From Pochonia chlamydosporia 170 (taxonomy: Eukaryota > Ascomycota > Sordariomycetes > Hypocreales > Clavicipitaceae), in assembly GCF_001653235.2 (NCBI RefSeq), contig NC_035795.1, forward strand, positions 992,001 through 1,056,000: a stretch of 64,000 bases of DNA, written 5' to 3'. The notes below the pieces were generated by a model. That model was given only the letters and a program-made list of their open reading frames with translations, was not told the origin of the DNA and searched no databases. How positions within the stretch are numbered: position 1 is the first letter of the stretch; each line of letters starts with the position of its first letter. Both the position numbers and the translations under genes were made by a program. Below are positions 46,433 through 56,621 of the stretch, in pieces.

Positions 46433-49400
46433 ATGTGGACTACCTCCAAATCCGTACCGGCGGAGGCTCCCGACCCCCCGAGGCCCATTGAAGATGTAGC
46501 AGATACGGGAGAAGTTGCCGAAGGCGGACTGGGCACCGAGCAAGTCGAGAAGCCGCCTGTCCCCGCGCCGCCATCAAGACCGGGACTGCAACGAAATTCT
46601 CTGTCTTCTGGTCTCCCAGCAGGTGGTCCTGGGCCTCAAGGCAAGCCAAAGCCACAGCCTCTCCAGCAGCAGCAGCAGCAGCAGCAAAGTGCGGCGCCCA
46701 CAGACTCCCTCTCGCTACTCCAACTGCGCCGCATCGTCGCTGAGGTGAACCGCGCCGAACCAGTTGCCTACGACTTTGTCTACTCAGACATGGGACCCCA
46801 CGCCGAGGAGATTGACGAGTGGTTCGTGTATCAGTTCTGGCAATGGGTGCGCCTGAATGCCGCGCAAAAGGCATTCGAGTGGCATTGGAACCACGACTCA
46901 GATGGTCAGCATGCGTGGGATGACGCCGACCACGACACACGGGCCAAGTTTATACAGGCGGCCATTGCGGGGGTCCAGTCCAACGATGCGGCCCTGCGCT
47001 CTGCGTCCATTGGCAAGATTGTGTACCTAGTCTTGGGCCGCTGGGGGGACACGGCTATGCCGAATGCTACGGATGGACGGAGTCGGTCCATTGCGAGTAT
47101 ACCGCAGCTGCAGGCTATCAAGGCTGGTGTGGAGTGTTTGGCCTCCTTGGAGGGATTGCCTGTGATTTGGGAAGCGTTGAGGAATTGTTTTGAATTGCAT
47201 TGGTAAGAATGGTGCCTGGGGGGAAAGTTGCATAAGGTACAACGGCGGACATTTGGCTAACGTGGGTTTGGTAGGTCTGGCGATATTCACCAGCAGGCAA
47301 GTCCGCAAGAGGCTCAGGACGAATTGATGAATCTCATGACGATTATGTATATTGCTATTCAGGAGACGCTGAACGATCCGGAGGACATGGCCTCGTCGTA
47401 CAGGGCGTTGTGTAAGTGGCTGCAGATGAGGGTCGGGTGAGGACGTTGGTCGCTAACACTTTTGGTAGTGGAGTTGAATCCGTCTTTGGTCGATTTTATG
47501 TTGACGGCTACTTCTAAACTGCGATGGGATGAGCAGAATACAATGCCGCTGACACAGGTGATTGGACGTGCTTGCGATATGATTGGACCAGCGTTTCTGA
47601 CGATTGTTGCAGATCTTCCTGTTATTCTGGAAAACCATCTTGCTGGTGTTTGGCGGTATACAAGACCTTGCAAATATTAAGGCGGCCATGAGCGAGATGC
47701 AAGGAGGCATGACCAAGGAAACCATATCTGCATCGCCTTTGGATTACCACGTGTTCCGACAGGAGATCACGTCCAAGTATCCTGCATACGTCCCTCCACA
47801 GCCACTACTCCCCCTTGAAGATGAGAATACGTCGATTCTACCACCTATACCAAACCAATCGGCGCGAAACAATGGCTCGAACGGCATCATTGCGACACCT
47901 GGTCAGTCGCAAATCGGTGGTGCCTCCATCTTAAACCAGCCTGTCCACATTGCTACGCCGGCACCATCACCTCCTCCCTCGCCTGGAGTGGGCGGCAAAG
48001 CAGGCAAGAAGCAGAATTACCAGACAAACCAAAATTTCCCCTTCATGTACCCTCCCTTGGATGCCACTAGTAACAGCGCTGGCGGCAAGGGCATGGCCGG
48101 TATCGATGACTCAATAGTCAGTCGGAGATGGGAGGGAAGTGATATTCCTGCTTCCATCCTCGAGGCCGGCGAGCTCTTCTCTACGAGGGTGCGCATGACA
48201 CGGGCCACGCGGCAGATGTGGGAAGAGCGAGAGCGCTTTCTCAAATTTGAACGCGGATGGACAGAGGGTGACGATGATGAAGACGAGATTGAAGATCTCG
48301 ATCTAAATGAATTGACGCTGGAGGAGAGAGAGGTCCTCAAGGAAGTGAGGGCTGAAGAGAGGGCGGAAAGATTTGCGCACGACAAGGAACCCGAGGTGGA
48401 TTACGGACCGCACCCCGACAAGCTGTCAGACAGGGACAAGCAACGATTACTGGCGGTTGAGAGATTCTATGTAAGTCTTCAAAACCGACGAGATGGCCCG
48501 TCATAGACCGGGTGCTCAGTTACTAACCCGGGCTTTCATCCACAGAAAGAAGCGCTCCCTCATTTACAGTCCCTGGTCATCGTTTTGCTACGACCAATAC
48601 TGGTCAACGTCACTGCTATAGTGACTCAGCAAGCCGGTCAGATGCCAAATGGCATGGCAGGCAGAGGAAACAACCCCGGAATGAATGGCGGCCCCAGTGG
48701 GCCGAGGCCTCCAGAAGTTCCTGGACAGATTGCTGCACAGGAAGAGCCGGAACCTTCGCCCGAGGAGGTTGATGCGGTGAGGACAAGAGAAATCACGTCC
48801 AAGGCCATGACTGGCATTCTCGTACTGCTACTCAAGTGGCTACGAATATCTCGTATGACGCCACGCCCGTTCTATGACTTTTCTGTTGACCACGTGCTGA
48901 TATTGATATGATGCAGATGTGCTCAAGTTTGAGTATTTAACGCAACTACTTTTGGACTCGAATTACGTGCCACTCGTGCTGAAGCTCTTCGCCCACCAAG
49001 ACGTGCAACAGGTGGTGGACAGCAAGATGGATCGAGTGGAAAACAGGTAGGTAACTCACTTCAAGTATGAGTCACGAGTTGGGCTGACACCAAACACAAA
49101 GCTTCTTCCAATTCTGCAATCTGCGTTCCAAGTTCAAGGATAAGACCGACAGCGACCTGGAAAATGAGGACGAAGAAGGTGAGGCGGTTGAAGGTGAACA
49201 AAGGACAGAACAGCAGCACCCAGACTCAGAAAACAACAGCGAAGACGAAGCAGTACCGCCGCCTATCAAACGCAAACGCTCGCCCGTGGACCAGCCTGAA
49301 CACCAGGACGAGGAAGACGAAGGCGAAGCCAGCGACGACCAAGCCTCAACGCGTCCCGAGGTCGACGAACTCGGCTACCCCGTCAATCCCCTCCCCGAAG

Positions 49401-49927
49401 AACCCATCACCGACTTCTCCCGGCGCAACTTCTTCTCCCTAATAAACTACCTCCGGGTCCTACAAAAGATCTGCAAGAACAAATCCCACCGCAACCTCCT
49501 CCTCGTGCAGTACAAGTCGTCCACCATCCTTCGCAAGTCGCTGCGCGTCCCGCAGCCCGAACTCCGCCTGTACACGCTCAAGCTGTTCAAGAACCAAGTG
49601 CCCTACTGCGGACGCAAGTGGCGACAATCAAACATGCGCGTCATCACGGCCGTGTACCTGCACTGTCGGCCTGAGTTGAGAGATGAGTGGCTGGCGGGGA
49701 GCGACGTCGATGCCGAGGTGGATTCTGCGCTGCCGCTGGAGCAGGCGCTCAGGAGTCTGACGCATTGGTTGAATGTGCGGCGGTATCCGGACAAGATTGC
49801 GGCGGATATAAGGAGTGCGATGAGGGAGGAGCAGGATTTTTTTAGTAGGGAGTTGGAGAAGATTGATGTTGGGTGGGGGGATGATGGGGAGGGCAGTGAG
49901 ATGGATCTTGTGGAGGGGTGGGCGTGA
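46433..49927 (+). CDS. ham-2: STRIPAK complex subunit Far11/HAM-2 (STRIP1/2 homologue)
   Basis: Large scaffold of the STRIPAK phosphatase-kinase complex, 1038 residues, needed in related fungi for hyphal fusion and fruiting-body development (HAM-2 in Neurospora, PRO22 in Sordaria). Seven exons join in phase: 46433-47202, 47275-47411, 47469-47557, 47613-48470, 48546-48852, 48917-49046 and 49102-49927. The N1221 domain starts after a disordered Pro/Gln region and includes VYQFWQWVRLNAAQKAFEWHW. The C-terminal DUF3402-type half has HVLKFEYLTQLLLDSNYVPL, NYLRVLQKICKNKSHRNLLL and TLKLFKNQVPYCGRKWRQSN, all hallmarks of the family. An eight-Gln tract (residues 78-85) and two acidic linkers (near the ends of exons 4 and 7) are lineage-type insertions. 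A membrane-anchored role at the nuclear envelope or ER is known for relatives. Confidence 0.95.
46664..46687. repeat. CAG trinucleotide repeat (poly-Gln)
   Basis: Seven CAG codons and one CAA in the first exon of the STRIPAK subunit gene, giving eight glutamines. A likely site of length variation. Confidence 0.85.
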
Positions 49928-49999
49928 TTGATGTGAGTGTGAAGTGTTCATTAGGAGATGCGATGAGACGTTTGTGGTGAATATGAAGAGGCACGTTGT

Positions 50000-50420
50000 G
50001 TTGTACTAGCTTTTACACTGGCAGGGATGTGTCTTAGACGGATGTAGGTCTTTTTAAGTCCTGTTCTAAACATGATGGGATCTATTTCCTACTCGAAATG
50101 AAGAGGGTGTCAGTACATCCGGAAGACGCAATTATAACACTACGTAGTAAATATTTGTGAGAAGAGTAGCAACACTGACAGGGATTGTCTTCTAGATGGA
50201 TGGAAGTCCTGTATGACTCCTATGTTAAACACAGGTAGGGGGTACTTCCAACTCTAAGTGAAGTGGGTGTTAGTACACCTAGTGCAACTGTAACATTAGG
50301 CAATAAACATGTGTGAGATGAGTAGCATATTCGTGTTGTACTAGAGCGTTTACACCGACAGGGATGTCCGTTATAGACATGGATATAGGTCTATTCACAA
50401 CTACCGTTTCTTAACAAAGA
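50000..50420. repeat. diverged tandem repeat, about 2.5 copies
   Basis: A unit of roughly 157-180 bp is repeated. The anchor ACACTGGCAGGGATGT starts at 50015. It recurs as ACACTGACAGGGATTGT at 50172 and ACACCGACAGGGATGTCC at 50352. The segment GTGAGAAGAGTAGCA at 50157 matches GTGAGATGAGTAGCA at 50313. GTGTTGTACTAG occurs at about 49998 and 50333. Between anchors, blocks such as TAGGTCT, TTAAACA and GTGTTAGTACA also recur in order. The copies differ at many sites, so the duplication is not recent. It fills most of the space between two convergent genes. No open frame is shared by the copies. Confidence 0.7.
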
Positions 50421-50635
50421 TACGATATATTGCCTACTTGCATGCATGTTAGGTATGGTACAGGTCCATACTAGGTATTCCTATTAAGTATTACAGCCAA
50501 CGGCACTAAAGTACAAACTACAGACATAGCGAGTGGACAAGCACCATGCTAAGCCGGGGTATCACAAAATCCACCGACATGGACAATTTCCCCGTCCCTT
50601 TCAGGACCAGCTCGCCTAGTCAACCCAACTAGCAC

Positions 50636-51549
50636 CTAAGGAGCCTCGTAGATGCCATCCCCGTATCTATAATTCTTCGGCGGCACCTGGGTCTGAGGCT
50701 GTCCCTGCAGCCCACCATACGTCCCTGTATTCTGGAACCCATACCCAGCTTCCTGCTTGTGATAATCGCCACTCGCGCCGCGACCATCATACCCCACGGC
50801 CGTCGTCTCCGTCCCGTAGCTCTGCCGCCCATCCAACTGATCAGGGTGCGTATGCTCAGGCAGCCGATTCGACTCATCGACCTCGTCCTTCCTGCGGCGG
50901 AAACGGCTCAAAAACCCGCCCTTTGCATACCCAGATGTGTAGTTGTTGCCGGGAGAGGGACCGAAGCGCTTCTCCTTGCGGTGGTGTCTCGCGAGTGCTA
51001 CCTCCATGAGGATAGAAAAGATGAAGAAGAAGCTACGTACGTTAGTATACCACACACAGTGCACGGAAATGGAGTGAAAACATACATTGCAATAATAGAA
51101 ACCGCCATACACGCAGTCTGCAGTCGACACGCGGTATGGAAACTAGGCAGCGCAGTGAATCCATCCGACCCCGTAGCTTGATCGCCAGACTGTCCCTGAC
51201 CAAACGGCGTGTCCACATAGCCGGTGCAGCTGCCCGCGCCGTGCTTATTCACAACAGCAACGTAGATGAAGCAGCCTATGAAACACACATCCAGCACAAT
51301 AGCGATGAAGGACGTGAACGTCAGGCCGGCGACACAGCACAGCAGCAGCAGCCCGATGAGGGTGTACAGCACCGCCGAGCCAGATATGCCTGCCACAGCG
51401 CGGACGGACGTGTCGATGGGGAGGTTGTGGTTATGCAGGGCGGCGAGGAAGTAGGCGTATATGCCGAGGATGAGTGCCGCGCTGAGGAGCTGCACGCCTC
51501 TGATGAACCATTGTAGGAACTTGAGGGCTACGCCTGATTTTGCGCCCAT
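50636..51549 (-). CDS. MARVEL-domain membrane protein
   Basis: Four-helix membrane protein of 286 residues from exons 51086-51549 and 50636-51032. Helices lie near residues 13-34, 52-75, 78-100 and 138-165; the last spans the intron (CMAVSIIAI then FFFIFSILMEVALA). The arrangement, with a short lumenal loop holding two Cys between helices three and four, fits the fungal MARVEL family, whose members sit in plasma-membrane domains or secretory vesicles. The C-terminal 120 residues are hydrophilic, start with a basic patch (ARHHRKEKRFG, FRRRKDE) and are rich in Gly/Gln/Tyr, probably cytosolic and disordered. No precise role is known. It lies tail to tail with the STRIPAK gene. Confidence 0.85.
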
Positions 51550-54500
51550 TTTGGATGTTGTCGGTGTTGTAGGTGATGTGTAAGGTTCAGAGAAGGATAG
51601 AAGGGGGAATAGATGGCCGGTTTTTTTAAGTGCCGAGAGGAAGGGAAGGGGACCTGCATGGCTTCTAGGTTTCCGGGACCTTTATTCTGGCGCTTTCACA
51701 TTTCAAACTTGGTACGAATAGAGTTTCGGTGGTCCGATTCGATGAATGTGGTTGTGATGGACTGGGTGATGACGACACTCTGTGGCTGGTGGGGTGCATG
51801 TGTGGGGCGATTTTCGGAAGTAGAAGGATCTGGTTGGTTTGCGGGCGGGACTTGCCACGCACAGCCACGGGATGAGTTCGTCAGAATGCGTTCAGAGTGG
51901 GTAGAATTGTGGTTTTGAGAAAAATGGTGAGGTTGTGCTTGATTCATGGGGCTTTTGGGGGAGTTTGACGTAAAATTTGCTATGGAGAGTGTTGTTGGGG
52001 TTGTGAGGTTCGTCGGGTGAGACAATGGTAATTGTTGATGCGAGACATGGCAGGCACCTATTTATGGGGCCGGGGCGGATGCGATTGAGTTGATAAGGGT
52101 CCAATTATGGCACTCTGGTGATATGGAGTAGATACGCTTTGCTTGAATATCAGATATAGCAGTGGGATTTTTGCTTGCTTGGAAGTTGATAGATTGGCAC
52201 TTTAGGCTGCTGAGACATCCATTGTTCTCAAAAGGGTGCTCTAAAAAGGAGAATGTGAGTAAACAATGGAAGTGGGGCTCAATGATCATCTTTCTAAGAC
52301 ATTGAACAATAGCTAAGAGAAGCTACGAGAATCCTCCGCCAATAAATGACATGATCAAACAAAGAATTTTCTTAATGTGAACCGTCTTGGGAGATATTCG
52401 GCACTTCCATGTGTATACCATCTCCGGAAAATTGTGTCGGGACAGATGGTGCAGGGTAGGATCTTTCTCGCCATCCAACTTGTGGTGGCAGAATCACCAT
52501 TTTTACAGCATGTTATGAAACAATCAAGATGTAAGTCAGTTAATGGTAACTAAGTTCTAGCCTACGCAACGATATTTACCGTGTGAATTGAGCACTATTG
52601 CCGCAGTACACATGAATGGCAAGTTTTATGCACCTCTTTCACCAGTAACATGGTGGTGTGGGTGAGTGACAGGAGTTTGTGTTATCCCGAAGGACCATGA
52701 TTCGTGCTTTGGGAATTCGCGACGCACAACAGGCCGGGATTAGTTGCAAATGTCGAAATTGCATAGCAGCAACTGGAAAAGTGTTCCCGAAAACAGTCAG
52801 TTAAATGGCGAACAAGTCAACAGCTTGTACCGCATCTGTTAAATCTAGGCCAAGGATCATATTTGGACCTGTTGGCTGAAAATCTCCGAGGCCCCAAGAC
52901 AAAGCAAGGAAGACAGGCCCGAACCAGGTCCACCATGGGAAATTAACCTCGCTGCTTCCGTTTGCTTGTTAGTACTTATTGAGGCAGTTTCGCAAAGACA
53001 TGTTTCTGACCCGAGAGAACTGGATCAGCTGATGGGTGCGCACATCATTGGTTACACCAGGCGGGCGGATATAGAGAGTCAAATGCTTGCATGGACGTGA
53101 ACACTATCAGGCAGTTTCACCCAAGCATCAACCAAGCGATTAGCCATCTAATTGCGTGACCAACAGTGGCCAGCACAAAATGGACCAGAAAGTATCTCGA
53201 ATTTGTTTGTCGTCGACCAATATCGTTCCGATGTAAGCAAACTAAGTGAGGAAGGCCTGACCTTGAGCCTACCCTATGAGCACGTCATAACAAAGAGTAT
53301 GTATGCTTCACACTTGGCTACTTTGAACTGAAAAGTAGATCTCATTCTAAATTTTGTGTAGCAAAAGTAGCAGCAAGCTAGCCTCTGCTTCATGAGAAAC
53401 ACTGGCCTTACAATTCCCATAGTAGAGGTCAGATCAGGCTGCCCCGACTGGTTCCCGTCTTTAGCGTACGCCATCGGTTCGTGGAACCATGTGGCAATGG
53501 TCCGAGACAAGCAGAAGTTGCGCCTCCGCTTAGTTATTGCATCGAACTGCTAAATTTGGGCGCGCTGTACTCCGTACTCCGTACAAGATCCAGTAGGCAA
53601 CAATGGTTCCAATATCACTCGGAAAGTATTGGCCAAATAGAAATACACCGGAAAGGTTACACGCTGCCACGAGAATACCTGGCTGGCGTCGAAACACCAG
53701 CGGCAATGGGAAGGGGTTGTCAAACTGTGGCCAGTTCTTTTCCCTGGCCCTGACTAGAGACATGCAGACCTCAGATCGGTTCAACATAGGCCCAGAATGG
53801 AAAAAAACTGCGAGAAGAAGGACTTCATGATGCAGTTCACTGCCAGCCTCGTCGCCGACGTTGCATTGCCCCGGCCAGAAAGCCTGCCATTATTGCCAAT
53901 TATGCGGGAATTGCAGTTGCAGCTCGACCTCAAACGAATCTAGATTCACCAATTTGCAATGTTGGATAATCGCCGTCTCCACGACGGGAAAGGACGGCTG
54001 CGGAATCCTACCTTGAAAAGAATCAGCAGGGTTCTTTGTGTCTCCATACCATGCTCTACTCATGCTGGCTCATGCTAGCCCTTGACGTGCGTCATGGTCG
54101 TGCAGACGTTAGCAAGAATCGTGCGTGTTCGTGCGTGGACACAATGCCAAGAGCAAACAGGCATACCTAGGTATGTATGGTGTTCCGTACGACATTCCGT
54201 ATCGTCCCTGTAAATAAATCTATGAAGCTGTGCCTGCACCCTGCCAATGCATCCAATATATGGACTATTGCGCATGCACGAGTTTCTGGTTGCCACAGTC
54301 CAGAACAGGCAGGGTAGTAGTTATCTCGTCATCCGTTATAGAAATTGAGTCCAACCTGAACATTGGAGGCCAAAAAGGGGTTTGTTGATTATTAGAAGGA
54401 CCGCCTTGGCTCAGTTCATATCGGTGCGACGTTTGTGCAACAAATTGTTCGTCTTTGTAGGTGCTGTGCTGTGTCAAATACGCCGCTGATGATTGGGTTA

Positions 54501-56621
54501 GTCTTTGCCCAGCAATTGTATCTCAGCTGAGGCGCCACACCGTGCGTTGAGCCTGAGATTATGCGGCATTGGCATTGGTATTGCATTGACGCTGAGTTGT
54601 TTGTGAGAAACGGCTACGTTTATCTCCTTCGCCAAGAACCGCTCACTTGTTCTCAGTTCCAGGCCACCAAGCCCAATCCGTCCTAGTTTGGCCAGCCAGG
54701 GGCAAGAGCGAGGAGAGTGGAGTTACTCTCGCGGGTGCAGGTAATCGGGCAGGAGCCACCCACATTACCAGGGCAGATCTCCACCAGGGTGCAGGGGGAG
54801 GAAGGCAAGAGACACCACCATACCAGCGAAACTGGACTGAACTGAACTCGACCAGACGAGAGGAGAGATTTTTCTTGTCGAAGCTGGACATCGATGAGGC
54901 GCCTGCTAACTCACGCCAACAACGCCACATCGTCGCCAAAGCACCGTCTTTATCTTCATCGAACTTCTATGCGCCTTGCGGTTGCCTCCGGGCCGTTCGC
55001 TCGCGCTGGTCGGCGGATTGTCTTCATGTTAACTAATCATTTGACTTCAAAAACTCAGCAATGGCGATGACCCGTACCACGGCTGTAACACAGACTGCTG
55101 TTACCCACAACCTCTGCGAACTACAGAGTACAACTTCGTTTAGTCGACTGCTCGCTGAACTGTGGACAAGGGTACCATCGCCTCGATCCACGTCTAGATC
55201 GGTGGGACTGTGCTCTCGAAGCTCGGAGGGCAATCCGGCACATCACCAACACTCGCGCCCACGGCAGTGTTGCACCGAGTCACGCCTTATTTACCCCGTA
55301 CTGTTATTATTTTTATCGCGTGTGGGTGAGTTCGCACAGATAAACGGCAAGAACGCTTTGAGCGTCATGGAGGGTCATAGTTTGATGTATGTGCTTCCTC
55401 GCCCCTTGTAATTTAGGTTGGGTGGGCAGCATGTCATTGCGCTCACTCACGTTCTCATGGGTAGCACAACGCGTAAACTATTGACGAACAGCCCTGATCC
55501 GGCAGGCGTCATCTTGCCAATGCCGTAGCTGTGCAATTCCAGACCATGGAACAATGCCATGTCCAAAAATCTAGACAGGACAGAGGCTAAAATTCGACCA
55601 GCACTGAGCATGGCATCCACATGCAGTGGTACGCTGTCGCTGAGCTTGCAGTTTGCATGACAATGGTAGACAAAAAAGCAATCAACTGGAAGCGACGGCA
55701 CAAGGCCAATCCTCATGTTCATTTGCAGCGAGTATGGCTGCAGCCTGCTGGGAGGCACAAACTCATGGCTGCTTCCAGCGTGATCAGGCATGGTCAGGTG
55801 TAGCCACATCAGGTGTGTTGGCCTGGACAAATCAAAGCCAGTCTGTATCAAATCTCTTGGTGGTCAGGGCTCCCAGATGGCAACCATCTTTTTCGGTAAG
55901 AACGGTGAGGACCGTCCAAATTCTCAGTTCATACACAACTCGGTTGGCGACCCCCTGTCTAGGCTGAGATTTCGTCGTGGAAATAGTTAGTGATGGCCCG
56001 AGAGACAAAGACGGCGACCGCAAAAGTCAGCAGGGATGCTCGGGACTGCGGCTGAGCGGCGGCGTGTTGAACAGCACCAAACGCCACGACCCCTGGGCAA
56101 CTAATGCAGACGCCTGCCAAAAATACGAGGCCCGTCAACCAAAGGTCGAGCTGGGTTGAGCAATGGCGCATCGCCAATTTCCACGACGCTGCCTCCACTC
56201 GTCGACATCGCCCAATCCATGCATGGCACCTTTTCTTTTTGGTGCGAACCTGCAGTCCCCAAGGCTGGGCGGACGCGCCTGGACCATGTTGTCCGTGGAT
56301 CACGGACCATGGCCTATTGTTCTCCAATATGCATGCCCAGAAATCGGGCATTGCCCGGTCGTTTCCTCCTACTTCCCAGTGCGTTATGGATGTTCAGCTT
56401 TTCTTTTTGTATTTTTTTGTGCTCTTGATAAATGGTCTGCGTCCTCGCTTCCGGTCGGATTCTGAAGACCATCAACACTCGTTTGTAGGCGCTCAACGAT
56501 AACCTCGGGGTTGGTTGTTACTGTCGCTTCTGCCTCATTCGCTTCGGCCAGAACGTCAGTTTCTGTCACTGGAGAAGTTGCAGTGACTCGACAGAAAAGG
56601 AGGGAGCAAACTCTCATCACC
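51550..56621. other. intergenic, 5 kb, no confident gene
   Basis: No gene supported. Two overlapping TACTCCGTA motifs lie at 53568-53583. Open frames near 54643-55036, 55447-55851 and 55959-56502 overlap on both strands and show no domain. The final 500 bases should hold the promoter and leader of the peroxidase gene. Confidence 0.5.
53568..53583. repeat. double TACTCCGTA motif
   Basis: Two copies of the recurrent 9-mer overlapping by two bases: TACTCCGTACTCCGTA. The only doubled instance in the window. Confidence 0.7.

Noticed and set aside
46440..46940. 166-codon frame antisense to the STRIPAK gene
   Set aside because: Opposite a well-supported first exon; Arg/Ser-rich with no domain.
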